Assembly (NCBI GenBank): GCA_947648495.1
Contig: CANSOA010000001.1
Location: 1 to 64,000, forward strand
DNA from: an uncultured Clostridium sp.
Lineage (GTDB): Bacteria; Bacillota; Clostridia; TANB77; CAG-508
Direction of reading: 5' to 3'
Length of the DNA: 64,000 nt
The translations under genes and the position numbers were made by a program. Shown here in pieces: positions 43,865 to 53,409 of this stretch. The notes beneath the pieces are model-generated. The model did not search any database. It was not told where the DNA came from and saw only the letters and a list, made by a program, of their open reading frames with translations. Numbering within the stretch: the stretch's first letter is position 1; every line of letters starts with the position of its first letter.

Positions 43865-44836
43865 ATGAAAAATATTATGATAACAGGAGCGGCAGGTTTC
43901 ATTGGAGCGAATTTTGCGGAACTTATGGTGAAAAAATATGAAGGAAAATATAATTTTGTCATTTTCGATAAATTAACCTATGCTGGAAATATCGAGAATT
44001 TAAACAATATTAAAAACAAGATTACATTTGTACAAGGTGATATTTGCGATTTTGAATTTGTGATGGAAACTTACAAAAAATATGACATTGACGCAGTTGT
44101 CCATTTTGCAGCTGAATCACATGTAGATAATAGCATCAAAAATCCATTTATTTTTACACAAACCAACGTAATTGGAACTCACACTTTATTAGAAGCTGCT
44201 AAACAATTTTGGGGAGAAGGAAGCAAAAATCGTTTTGTTCATGTTTCAACTGATGAAGTGTATGGAACTTTAGGAGAAACAGGATTTTTCACAGAAAAGT
44301 CTCCGATTCAACCAAACAGCCCATATTCAGCTTCAAAAGCATCTTCTGATTTGATTGCTTTGGCATACGCAGAAACCTTTAAAATGAATGTTTGTGTAAC
44401 CAATTGTTCAAATAATTATGGACCATATCAACATCATGAAAAATTAATTCCACATATGATAAGCCTTGCTTTGAAAGACGAAAAATTGCCTGTTTATGGC
44501 GAAGGTTTAAATATTCGTGATTGGCTTTTTGTAGAAGATCACTGTGAAGCAATTGACCTAGTTTTACATGAAGGTAAAAAAGGCGAACGTTATAATATTG
44601 GTGGACATAATGAAAAACGTAATATTGAAATTGTCAAATTGATTTTACAAAGATTAGGAAAATCAGAAGATTTGATTTCTTTTGTCGAAGACAGAAAAGG
44701 TCATGATTATCGCTATGCAATTGACCCTGACAAAATTCATAACGAATTAGGCTGGCTTCCAAAAACAAAATTTGAAGACGGAATTGTCAAAACCATTGAT
44801 TGGTATTTAGAACATAAAGAATATTTGATGAAATAA
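43865..44836 (+). CDS. rmlB: dTDP-glucose 4,6-dehydratase
   Basis: The 323-residue SDR has MITGAAGFIGANFAELMV, HFAAESHVDNSI, VSTDEVYGTLGE, YSASKASSDLI (YxxxK), TNCSNNYGPYQHHEKLIP and RDWLFVEDHCEAI. These are RmlB hallmarks; it makes dTDP-4-keto-6-deoxyglucose. ATG 43865 follows TTAGGAGGAAATAAAA. A terminator follows the gene. Confidence 0.97.
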   Translation: MKNIMITGAAGFIGANFAELMVKKYEGKYNFVIFDKLTYAGNIENLNNIKNKITFVQGDICDFEFVMETYKKYDIDAVVHFAAESHVDNSIKNPFIFTQTNVIGTHTLLEAAKQFWGEGSKNRFVHVSTDEVYGTLGETGFFTEKSPIQPNSPYSASKASSDLIALAYAETFKMNVCVTNCSNNYGPYQHHEKLIPHMISLALKDEKLPVYGEGLNIRDWLFVEDHCEAIDLVLHEGKKGERYNIGGHNEKRNIEIVKLILQRLGKSEDLISFVEDRKGHDYRYAIDPDKIHNELGWLPKTKFEDGIVKTIDWYLEHKEYLMK

Positions 44837-44848
44837 GACCTGCAACCC

Positions 44849-44873
44849 AAGCGAGCGCTACCTGCTCGCTTTT
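44849..44873 (+). terminator. Terminator ending the rhamnose operon
   Basis: AAGCGAGC (44849-44856) pairs with GCTCGCTT (44864-44871), followed by TT. Confidence 0.8.
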
Positions 44874-44885
44874 GTAAATTTATGG

Positions 44886-44914
44886 TTGAAATATCTAGTC
44901 ATTCGTGATATAAT
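44886..44914 (+). promoter_or_regulatory. Promoter of the exporter/glycosyltransferase operon
   Basis: TTGAAA (44886) and TATAAT (44909), 17 nt apart. Confidence 0.75.
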
Positions 44915-44945
44915 TCAAAAAAGAAAAAGAGAAAGGAAATAAAAT

Positions 44946-45734
44946 ATGGATTTTTTTAAAATACTCTATCAAAATAGAAAACTAGCGATACAACTTGGTA
45001 AAAATGATTTTAGAAATCGTTTTGCAAATACAAGTTTGGGAACGATTTGGGGATTTGCACAGCCATTTGTGTTTATGTTAACATATGTAATTGTTTTTCA
45101 ATATATTTTAAAAACAGGAAGTTCAGGGAAATATCCATATGTTGTTTGGTTTTTGCCAGGTATGGCAATGTGGATGTTTTGTAGTGACGCGATTTTAAAT
45201 AGCAGTAATTCCATCCGAAATTATAGTTATTTAGTAAAAAAAGTCGTATTTCCAGTAGATATTATTCCAGTTATCGCGATTACATCGGCTAGTTTTATTG
45301 GTATTTTTTTGATTTATATTGCTACAATGGCCTCTGTTGCATTTGGGTATTTTCCAAACATTTTCAATATTATTTATATTGTATTTTGTGCCCTTTGTTT
45401 TATCCTTGCTTTGACCCGATTTACTTCAGCGTTAACAACGGTTGTGCCAGATTTTTCACAATTATTAAACATCATCATTCAACTATGTATGTGGTTTACG
45501 CCCATTATTTGGAATTTGGACATGTTAGAAGGCGTTGTTTGCATTTTATTTAAAATATTTCCTTTCACGTATTTAGTCGAAGGTTTCAGACAGGCTTTTG
45601 TTTCCAGTTCTACGATTATTACAGAACATGGCGGATTATATACCATTATATTTTGGTCAATTACTATTTTAATGTTTCTCTGGGGAAATTCCGTATTTAA
45701 AAGAAACAAAAAAGATTTTGCGGACGTACTGTAG
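44946..45734 (+). CDS. ABC-2 type polysaccharide exporter permease
   Basis: The 262-residue protein has six predicted spans and the ABC-2 permease pattern (RNRFANTSLGTIWGFAQPF, YLVKKVVFPVDIIPVI, QLCMWFTPIIWNLD). It would pair with the ATPase at 46757 to export an undecaprenyl-linked polysaccharide (TagG/Wzm type). A GT2 gene lies between the two exporter genes. ATG 44946 follows GAAAGGAAATAAAAT. The stop codon lies in a GTAGGGGC repeat. Confidence 0.92.
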   Translation: MDFFKILYQNRKLAIQLGKNDFRNRFANTSLGTIWGFAQPFVFMLTYVIVFQYILKTGSSGKYPYVVWFLPGMAMWMFCSDAILNSSNSIRNYSYLVKKVVFPVDIIPVIAITSASFIGIFLIYIATMASVAFGYFPNIFNIIYIVFCALCFILALTRFTSALTTVVPDFSQLLNIIIQLCMWFTPIIWNLDMLEGVVCILFKIFPFTYLVEGFRQAFVSSSTIITEHGGLYTIIFWSITILMFLWGNSVFKRNKKDFADVL

Positions 45735-45755
45735 GGGCGATTAATAATCGCGCTT
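45731..45755 (+). repeat. Dispersed GTAGGGGC element, copy 2
   Basis: GTAGGGGC (45731-45738) starts a hairpin, GCGATT (45737-45742) with AATCGC (45746-45751). Its TAG supplies the stop codon of the exporter permease. Confidence 0.6.
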
Positions 45756-45780
45756 ACCAAAATAATTGAGGTAAAAATAA

Positions 45781-46749
45781 ATGAAAATTGATATTTTAAT
45801 GGCTACATATAATGGCGAAAAATATTTAAAAGAACAAATAGACAGCATTTTAAACCAAACCCATAAAGACTTTCGATTGTTAATTTCAGACGATTGTTCA
45901 CAAGATGCCACCAGACAGATTTTACAAGAATATGTTGAAAAAGATAATCGCGTTGTTGTATTTTTACAAACGAAAAATCTTGGTGTTGTTCTAAATTTTG
46001 AATATTTAATGAAAAAAGTAGAAAATGAATATTTCATGTTTTCGGACCAAGATGATATTTGGCAAAAAGATAAAATCGAAAAATCCCTTGACCAAATGCT
46101 CAAAACCAATAGCGACTTGGTATACAGCGATTTAAAAGTGGTCAATCAAGAATTGGATGTTTTGCATAAGTCGTATTGGAAATTAAAAGGATTTGAAAAA
46201 AAAGTAAAAAAATATAATGATTTTAAGAGTTTATATTTAAACAATTTTGTGACAGGTTGCACAATGCTTGTCAAATCAAAATGGATGGAAAAAATTTTAC
46301 CACTACCACATAAATCAAACTATATTTTGCATGATTATTGGACAGCGCTGGTTGTTAGCAAATTTGGAAAAATGACGTATCTGGCTCAACCTCTTGTAAA
46401 ATATAGGCAGCATTTTGACAATAACATTGGCTCGAAAAAAAAGTCCGATCAAATCAAGGATTTTGGGCAAATGCGAGAATTATTCATCGATGTAAAAAAA
46501 GACCATTTTAAAACATTGATACAAAATGCAGAGGTGTTTCAAGACGAAAAAATAGAAGTTTTGAATAAACAGTCTTATCAATATTATAATGAATTAAAAC
46601 AGATTAAAAAATTAAGTTTTAAACACAGTCGTTTGTTTTGGAAATTATATAAGTATGAAAAATTTAGTTATGCATTTCAAAATTTTTTGATACTTCATAT
46701 GCCAGAATTAGCTTCGCATTTATTTAAGATAAAGAAAGGATTCAAATAA
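45781..46749 (+). CDS. GT2 family glycosyltransferase (rhamnosyltransferase type)
   Basis: The 322-residue protein starts with a GT2 fold: IDILMATYNGEKYLKEQIDS, ISDDCSQDATRQIL and FSDQDDIWQKDKI (the DxD-type site). This subgroup often transfers rhamnose in wall or O-antigen polysaccharides, which fits the nearby rml genes (inference). ATG 45781 follows TTGAGGTAAAAATAA. It lies between the exporter permease and its ATPase. Confidence 0.88.
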   Translation: MKIDILMATYNGEKYLKEQIDSILNQTHKDFRLLISDDCSQDATRQILQEYVEKDNRVVVFLQTKNLGVVLNFEYLMKKVENEYFMFSDQDDIWQKDKIEKSLDQMLKTNSDLVYSDLKVVNQELDVLHKSYWKLKGFEKKVKKYNDFKSLYLNNFVTGCTMLVKSKWMEKILPLPHKSNYILHDYWTALVVSKFGKMTYLAQPLVKYRQHFDNNIGSKKKSDQIKDFGQMRELFIDVKKDHFKTLIQNAEVFQDEKIEVLNKQSYQYYNELKQIKKLSFKHSRLFWKLYKYEKFSYAFQNFLILHMPELASHLFKIKKGFK

Positions 46750-46756
46750 AAATCAT

Positions 46757-48040
46757 ATGAGTGAAACAATGATAAAAATAAGCAATTTAGTAAAAGAATA
46801 TAAAATGTTTGCCCGAAAAAAAGATCGTTTATTAGAAACGATGTTTCCTAATTTTGTGCATAAACATGGTACTTTTCGAGCAATGGACAACTTGAATTTA
46901 GAAGTAAAAAAAGGAGAAGTATTAGGAATTTTAGGAAAAAATGGAGCGGGAAAATCCACTCTTCTTAAAATGATAACGGGTGTAGTTGTGCCAACTTCGG
47001 GAAGTATGGAAGTAAAAGGAAAAGTTAGCTCATTGTTGGAACTTGGAACGGCTTTTAATCCAGATTTAACAGGACTTGAGAATATTTATCAGCATGGACA
47101 AGTGATGGGACTTTCGTTGGAACAAATTGAAGCAAAAAAACAGGAAATTATTGATTTTGCAGATATTGGCGATCATTTGTATCAACCAGTCAAAACGTAT
47201 TCTTCTGGAATGTTTGCAAGATTAGCATTTGCATGTGCGATTCATGTTGAGCCAGATGTATTGATTGTTGACGAGGTTTTGTCAGTTGGTGATATGGCAT
47301 TTCAGCTCAAATGTTTTAAAAAGTTTGAGCAATTCAAAAAGGAAGGCAAAACCATTTTGTTTGTAACACATGGCATTTCAGATGTTTTGAAAAATTGTAC
47401 GAGAACGATTATTTTAGAAAATGGCAGAAAAATATTTGATGGTGATGTCAAAACAGGTGTTGATAAATACAAAAAAATCATGGTTGGACTAGATATTGAT
47501 TCGGAAATTAAGGAAGAAGATAACGCACCCATTGTACAAAATGATTCGGAAGTTTGGAAAAATCATTTTGAAACAAATAGCGATCCTTTAATTTATGGTA
47601 CAAATGCAGTTGATATTTACGATTATGGGATTTTTGATAAAGAAGGAAAATATGCTGTTGCCATCAATAATCAAGAAGAAACAACCATAAAAATGAAAAT
47701 TCAAGTTAAAGAAAATATGGAAGATCCAATTTTTGCAATGACTATCAAAGACATCAAAGGAATGGAATATTGTGGAACCAATACAATTGTGTATAAAATG
47801 GCGACTGGAAAATATGAAAAAGGAGATTGTATTTTGGTTGAATTCAAACAAGTAATTCCGATTGCTCCAGGACGTTATACGATTTCACTTGGTTGTACAA
47901 AATATAATAGCATGGGGGAATTGGATGTTTTTCAAAGAAAATATGATGTCCTTTTTACGGAAGTAGTGGCTTATCGAGAATGTATCGCACTTTGTGATTT
48001 GGATAGTAAGATAAGTTATAAGAAAATTCAAAATTCATAA
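46757..48040 (+). CDS. Polysaccharide ABC exporter ATP-binding protein with Wzt-type C-terminal domain
   Basis: The 427-residue protein has a Walker A (GILGKNGAGKSTLLK), Q-loop, signature YSSGMFARLAFA and Walker B VLIVDEVLSVGD, followed by the H-loop FVTHG. Residues about 245-427 form a carbohydrate-recognition Wzt_C-like domain (VDIYDYGIFDKEGK; GRYTISLGCTKYN). That domain reads the finished glycan's end, as in O-antigen and teichoic/rhamnan exporters. Start ATG 46757. Its permease partner is encoded at 44946. Confidence 0.95.
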   Translation: MSETMIKISNLVKEYKMFARKKDRLLETMFPNFVHKHGTFRAMDNLNLEVKKGEVLGILGKNGAGKSTLLKMITGVVVPTSGSMEVKGKVSSLLELGTAFNPDLTGLENIYQHGQVMGLSLEQIEAKKQEIIDFADIGDHLYQPVKTYSSGMFARLAFACAIHVEPDVLIVDEVLSVGDMAFQLKCFKKFEQFKKEGKTILFVTHGISDVLKNCTRTIILENGRKIFDGDVKTGVDKYKKIMVGLDIDSEIKEEDNAPIVQNDSEVWKNHFETNSDPLIYGTNAVDIYDYGIFDKEGKYAVAINNQEETTIKMKIQVKENMEDPIFAMTIKDIKGMEYCGTNTIVYKMATGKYEKGDCILVEFKQVIPIAPGRYTISLGCTKYNSMGELDVFQRKYDVLFTEVVAYRECIALCDLDSKISYKKIQNS

Positions 48041-48058
48041 ACAGAAAGGAAAATTCAA

Positions 48059-49045
48059 ATGAAATTAAACTTAGATTTTTACAAAGGCGAAGATCAATAT
48101 AGTGATGGAGATATTGAAGATGTAATTTTGCAATATACGCAAAATTACACAGAAGACAAAATGGCAGATGTTTTTAAAAATGATATGCGCTGGCCAGTAT
48201 TTTATCATTTAACAAATATTCGTAAAAATATTATCAACTGGTATCCCATGAAAAAAAATGCCTCAGTTCTTGAAATTGGTGCGGGAATGGGTGCCATTAC
48301 GAGCACGCTTTGTCAGAAAGCTGGGCGTGTGGTCTGTGTAGAACTTTCTAAAAGAAGGGCAAGCGCGATAGCTAATCGCAATCAAACATGTGAGAATTTG
48401 GAGATTATCGTTGGTAATTTAAATGATGTTACATTTAATGAAAAATTTGATTATATCACCTTAGTTGGCGTTTTGGAATATGCTAATTTGTACACTTATA
48501 CAGAAAATCCATATGTTGATTTTTTAAATTCGATTCAGAAGTTTTTGAAAAAAGACGGAAAATTGCTCATCGCTATTGAAAATAAATTTGGTATGAAATA
48601 TTTTGCTGGAGCGCCAGAAGACCATTCTTGTATCAAATATGATGGAATTATTGGTTATCCGCAAAAAAACAGAAGCGCGATGACTTTCGGTAAGCAAGAA
48701 TTAAAAAATTTATTGGCTGAAGTTGGTTTAAAATACACAAAATTTTATTATCCACTTCCAGATTATAAATTGCCCAATATCGTTTTTTCAGACGATTATT
48801 TGCCAAATGAAAAAACAATTCAAAACTATATGGTTTACTATTACGAGGGAACCAAAATTGAATTTGACGAAAAATTGGCTTATCAGCAAGCCATTAAAAA
48901 CGGCGTATTTGATATTTTTGCTAATTCGTTTTTAGTAGAAGCTTCTAGCAAAAAAATAAATACAAAAATCGATTTGCAAAAAGCAAATTATGTACCAATT
49001 ACTAAAAATGAACAAGCATTTTACGATAAAGATTATACCAAATAA
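48059..49045 (+). CDS. SAM-dependent methyltransferase
   Basis: The 328-residue protein has motif I (VLEIGAGMGAITSTL), the acidic turn CVELSKRRASAI and DYITLVGVLEYANLY, with MKYFAGAPEDHSCIKYDGIIG after it. It is a class I methyltransferase, perhaps capping the polysaccharide. The C-terminal region (FGKQELKNLLAEVGL, FYYPLPDYKLPN, FDIFANSFLVEAS) is shared with the protein at 49939. ATG 48059 follows AGAAAGGAAAATTCAA. Confidence 0.9.
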   Translation: MKLNLDFYKGEDQYSDGDIEDVILQYTQNYTEDKMADVFKNDMRWPVFYHLTNIRKNIINWYPMKKNASVLEIGAGMGAITSTLCQKAGRVVCVELSKRRASAIANRNQTCENLEIIVGNLNDVTFNEKFDYITLVGVLEYANLYTYTENPYVDFLNSIQKFLKKDGKLLIAIENKFGMKYFAGAPEDHSCIKYDGIIGYPQKNRSAMTFGKQELKNLLAEVGLKYTKFYYPLPDYKLPNIVFSDDYLPNEKTIQNYMVYYYEGTKIEFDEKLAYQQAIKNGVFDIFANSFLVEASSKKINTKIDLQKANYVPITKNEQAFYDKDYTK

Positions 49046-49058
49046 TAAGGAGATTTTT

Positions 49059-49925
49059 ATGAAAAAAAAGATAAGTATCTTGTTAATTATCGTTGTGACA
49101 ATTGCCTGTATTTACTTAGGAATTCAAACAAGAGAAAAAAATGGAATGGTAATCACACAAATTCAGACACAAGAGCCAGAAGCTTTAAGTTATATGCTTC
49201 AAACCAGTAAAAATAATATCATTATGATTGACGGTGGAAGTCAGCAGGATAGTCAGATTTTAGAGAAAATTTTGCAAGACAAAGGCGGAAATGTTGAAGC
49301 GTGGTTTATTACGAGAGCACATCCAGAAAGTTTTGGTGCGATGAAAAGCATTTTAGAAAATGAAAAAATTCAAGTAAATCATATTTACATAAGTTTTAAT
49401 GACGCAAGTTGGTATAGCGAAAATGAACCAGAAAAATATTCTGAAATAGCTGAGTTTTTAGATTTTATTTATCGTGAAGATAACATAAAAAAAGTATATA
49501 ATGTGCCTCTTCGCTACGAATTATTAGTAGATAATTTATATTTTACTATTTTAAATGTAGCAAATCCTACTTTAACAGGAGAATTTGCGAGTTGGAACCA
49601 ATCTATGATAGTAAAAGTAACCAATACCTATAAAAGTATGATTTTCATGGGAAATATTGCACAAGAAGGAGCAAAACATTTTCAAGACAACAACCTAGAC
49701 GAAATCGCTTGTGACGCTGTTCAAATCCCGAATAATGGTGTCTCAATTGACCAAGAAATTTATCAAAAAATGAAACCAACGTATATTTTTATGCCAATTC
49801 CAAAAAATAGAAATAATACAGTAATTGAAAAAGCAAAAAGTCTTGAAAATTATTTCAAAAATGATTTAAAAATCAAAGAAAGTTATGTTACTTCTGAAGA
49901 AGATGTTACCGTAAAAATTTGGTAA
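49059..49925 (+). CDS. Degenerate metallo-beta-lactamase-fold-like protein, membrane anchored
   Basis: The 288-residue protein has a signal anchor (residues about 5-20; ISILLIIVVTIACIYLGI) and then NIIMIDGGSQQDSQIL and EAWFITRAHPESFGAMKSIL. These align with the MBL-fold motifs in which THxHxDH binds metal, but here most metal ligands are lost (TRAHPES). The protein is therefore probably a non-catalytic or altered homologue of ComEC-type hydrolases. ATG 49059 follows AATAAGGAGATTTTT. It lies between two related methyltransferase-type genes; function unknown. Confidence 0.65.
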   Translation: MKKKISILLIIVVTIACIYLGIQTREKNGMVITQIQTQEPEALSYMLQTSKNNIIMIDGGSQQDSQILEKILQDKGGNVEAWFITRAHPESFGAMKSILENEKIQVNHIYISFNDASWYSENEPEKYSEIAEFLDFIYREDNIKKVYNVPLRYELLVDNLYFTILNVANPTLTGEFASWNQSMIVKVTNTYKSMIFMGNIAQEGAKHFQDNNLDEIACDAVQIPNNGVSIDQEIYQKMKPTYIFMPIPKNRNNTVIEKAKSLENYFKNDLKIKESYVTSEEDVTVKIW

Positions 49926-49938
49926 ATAAAAGGAGAAA

Positions 49939-51666
49939 ATGATGGAAAATAGGGATGTTTTTAAAGAAAATATTGTTTCATGGTATCATTTTAAAGAAAA
50001 TTCGGTAGGAATGGTATATTCGGATGATGAAACTTACCAAACAATTCTAAGTCAGAAAATCAAACTTGTGAAAGAGGGAAATAGGCTGGATTATATTATT
50101 TTTGTTAATCAGGATTGCATTTTAGAGAAAATTAAATTAAGTAACGGTATTGGCGAAAATACAAAAATCATTGTAATTGGCGAAAATGATTTTTCCATCG
50201 AAAAAATCTCAAAATATCCAAATCAGAAGGAAATTTTGAAAAATTCCAATTCCAAAAGTATAGCCAAATGGCAAGAGGAAATGAAGGCATTCGGGTTTGA
50301 CAATTGTGAAATTTATTATGCTTTTCCCAATTATCAATTTGTCGATATGTTGTTTCACAAAGATTTTCAAATCAATGCAGAACAAATTCAAAAATATGTT
50401 CCTTTGGCGCAAAAGGCGAAAATAAAACTGTTAGACGAAATAGATCTTTTGAGAAAAATAGTAAATTTTGATAAAAATACATTAGACATTTTTGCCAATT
50501 CCTATTTAATCGAATTCTCAAAAAAGCCAGAAAAGCAAGATATAGCTTTTGTATCATTTAATAATACGAGAAAAGAAGAATATCGTCTCATGACTATTTT
50601 AAAGGACAATGTGGTAGAAAAAGCAGCGGTAAATGACAAGGCAAAGGCACATTTAGAAAATATGAAAAAAAATATAGATTTGTTGCAAAAGCAAAAAATC
50701 AATTTATTGGATTATACTAAAAATGGACGCTGTTACAGCGAACGCATTAAAAATCAGCGAACCCTAGATATAACTTTAGCAGAACATGACAAAGATTTAG
50801 AATTTGTAGCGGACAAATTTTTGAAACTCAAAAATATTTTGTCAGAAGGTGCCATTGATTTTAATGAAGAAATTGAAAAAAATCTGCAAGAATACAAAAT
50901 TGATAACCAAAAAATAAAAAATTTGAAATTTTTGGAACATGCTTTCATTGATTGTATTCCAAAAAATTGTTTTGAAATAGAAAATCAATTTTACTTTTTT
51001 GACCAAGAATGGGAAAAACCATTTTTGCCAGTTGATTTTGTAATTTATCGAGGAATCATTAATTGTTATGATTTAGTTAGAAAAATTGATGTGAATTGTT
51101 TATATGAAAAATTAAATTTGGTGGAGTATATTGAAGTTTTTGAAAAAATCAATCAAAAAATTATGAACGATATTTTAGACCCCAATTTGTATCAACAAAT
51201 CATTTGTAAAACACTACCTACGCTAGATGAAGTTTTGCAAGAAAAGGCGATAGTTGAAAAGCAAGTTGAAGATTTTAAAGCAGAAGATTTAAAAAAGGAA
51301 ATACTCATCAATCAATTGCAAGAAGAAAATCAGAAAAAAAAGGAAGTCATTCAAGATTTTGTAACCGAAAATGAAAAAAAAGAACAAGTCATTCAAGATT
51401 TCACAAAGGAAAATCAAAAAAAAGAAGAAACCATTGAAAATTTGCAACAAGAAGAAAAAAATAAAACAGATTATATAACTGCCTTAGAAACCATAAAAAA
51501 TCAAAATGAACAACAAATTACAAATCTTGAGCAAACCAATTTGCAAAAAGACAAAATCATTCAGCAATTAAATGAAATTATAAAAGTCAAAGAACACCAA
51601 ATTTCGATTTATGAAGATATGAAAGTGGTAAAATTAGTAAAAAAATTGAGAGGAAACCAAGAATGA
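49939..51666 (+). CDS. Methyltransferase-like C-domain protein with long coiled coil
   Basis: The 575-residue protein resembles the 48059 methyltransferase in one section (WQEEMKAFGFDNCEIYYAFP, YQFVDMLFHKDF, DIFANSYLIEFSK), but lacks its SAM motif I, so the methyltransferase core appears degenerate or truncated. A kinase-like middle is hinted at by CYSERIKNQRTLDITL and FYFFDQEWEKPFLPVDFVIYRG. Residues about 430-555 are a coiled coil (NQLQEENQKKKEVIQDFVTENE repeats). It may set chain length or bridge enzymes (inference). The 3' end overlaps the next gene (ATGA). Confidence 0.6.
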   Translation: MMENRDVFKENIVSWYHFKENSVGMVYSDDETYQTILSQKIKLVKEGNRLDYIIFVNQDCILEKIKLSNGIGENTKIIVIGENDFSIEKISKYPNQKEILKNSNSKSIAKWQEEMKAFGFDNCEIYYAFPNYQFVDMLFHKDFQINAEQIQKYVPLAQKAKIKLLDEIDLLRKIVNFDKNTLDIFANSYLIEFSKKPEKQDIAFVSFNNTRKEEYRLMTILKDNVVEKAAVNDKAKAHLENMKKNIDLLQKQKINLLDYTKNGRCYSERIKNQRTLDITLAEHDKDLEFVADKFLKLKNILSEGAIDFNEEIEKNLQEYKIDNQKIKNLKFLEHAFIDCIPKNCFEIENQFYFFDQEWEKPFLPVDFVIYRGIINCYDLVRKIDVNCLYEKLNLVEYIEVFEKINQKIMNDILDPNLYQQIICKTLPTLDEVLQEKAIVEKQVEDFKAEDLKKEILINQLQEENQKKKEVIQDFVTENEKKEQVIQDFTKENQKKEETIENLQQEEKNKTDYITALETIKNQNEQQITNLEQTNLQKDKIIQQLNEIIKVKEHQISIYEDMKVVKLVKKLRGNQE

Positions 51667-53376
51667 ATATAAACCAAAAAATGAAAATCTATCATTTTTT
51701 AGATAACCATCCAACTTTGAAAAAAGTTTTGGTAAAACCTTATCGAAAATGGAGAAAAAAATATACAACCAACGAAGAAACCGAATATAATCAATGGATT
51801 ATCCAAAATGAACCAAATGACAGAGAACTTGCCAAACAAAAACGACATAAATTTATCAATCAGCCCAAAATTAGCATCGTTGTTCCTTTGTATAACACGA
51901 AAGAATATTTCTTCAAAGAATTGCTAGAATCCTTAAAAAAGCAAACCTATTCAAATTGGGAATTATGTTTGGCTGATGGAAGTCCAGAGCAGATAAAATA
52001 TATTAGTAAATATTTAAAAGATGCACGTATTAAATACAAAGCCATTGGTGAAAATAAAGGCATTTCAGGAAATACCAATGAAGCCATAAAACTTGCTTCT
52101 GGCGACTATATCGGATTGCTTGACCACGATGATTTGTTGCCACCATTTTCACTGTTTGAAGTTGTAAAAGCTATCAATGAGCATCCAGAAGTTGAATTTT
52201 TATACTCAGACGAAGACAGAGTAGAAGGCCAATTCCATAAAAGATATGGTGTATTTTTCAAGCCAGATTTTTCAAAATATACGTTAAAAAGTGCCAATTA
52301 TATTTGTCATTTTAGCGTTTTCAAAAAAGAATTAATGGACAAACTCGGTGGTGAAAAATCAGAATATGATGGAAGTCAAGATTTTGATATTGTCGTTCGT
52401 GCTTCTGAAATGACAGATAAAATTTATCATATTCCAAAAGTTTTGTATCATTGGCGAGTTCATCAAGAATCCACTGCTGGAAATAGTGATTCAAAACCAT
52501 ATGCCTATGAAGTTGCCAAAAATGTCATCAAAGACCATTTAAAACGTTCTGGAATAGACGTAGAAGTAACAGATGGACTAACACCAGGAAGTTATGATTT
52601 AAAATATTTGGTACAAGGCAATCCAAAAGTTACACTTGTGATTGATGCGAGACAAGTTGAAAATGTCAGTCAATTTGTAAAAAATATAAAAGCAAGTTAT
52701 TGTTATAAAAATGTAGAAATTTTAGTTATTTCAGAACGCAGAATATTTGGTGGAAAAACAGTTAAGCCTAAGCAAAATCGAATCGCACAATATAACGAAA
52801 TCATTCAAGGTTTAAAATCAGATTATTTCATGATTTTGGATGGTCAATTTATAGAAATTCAAAATCCTGGTTGGATCCAAGATTTAGTTGGAATTGCTCA
52901 AAATGAAGATGTTGGAATAGTTGGCACGAAATTATATAATCATGAAAAACAAGTGGAACATTGTGGCATTATTTTAGGCATGAATGGAGCGGGAGATTTG
53001 CTTTACAAAGGAGCCCCAAAAGATATTGGAACTTATATGCAACGCCTAAAAATCATTCATAATGTAACAGCTGTTTATTATCGTTATGCCATGATAGACA
53101 CAAAGGCATGCCAAACATTGCGGAGCTTTCAATGAAAGTTATGCAGGACTTCTTACCAGTTTAGATATTAGTTTAAAAATGTTAAACCATTCTAAGCAAG
53201 TTGTGATGAATCCATTGGTAGAATTTGAAGTCAAAGCTTTGGAAGAAACCGATAAAAATCCAGAACAAGAAACTTGTTTTAAAGAAGAATGGAAACAAGA
53301 ATTTGAAAAAGGAGACTGTTTTTTTAGTCCCAATTTAAGCAAATCCAACACAGGATTATCAATTAACATAAAGTAA
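51663..53376 (+). CDS. GT2 glycosyltransferase with two domains, read through a CGG +1 shift
   Basis: The first GT2 domain (residues about 65-275) has ISIVVPLYNTKEYFFKEL, GLLDHDDLLPPFS, LYSDEDR and VLYHWRVHQ. The second (residues about 320-490) is weaker: the LNNDTE motif of its paralogues is replaced by ILDGQF, so it may be inactive. The zero frame ends at 53135. Skipping the C of CGG at 53121 gives TLGAFNESYAGLLTSLDISLKML, which aligns with EVGFMDEKLAVAFNDVDFCLKI of the paralogue at 56623, and continues to 53376 (570 residues). It shares an operon with the next glycosyltransferases. Confidence 0.85.
53121..53123 (+). other. CGG +1 recoding site 7 (TTG CGG A)
   Basis: Skipping C gives TLGAFNES, which aligns with EVGFMDE of the paralogues at 58160 and 59990. 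Confidence 0.85.
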
Positions 53377-53409
53377 TGTGAGAAAATATCTCACAGAAAG
53401 GAAAATACA

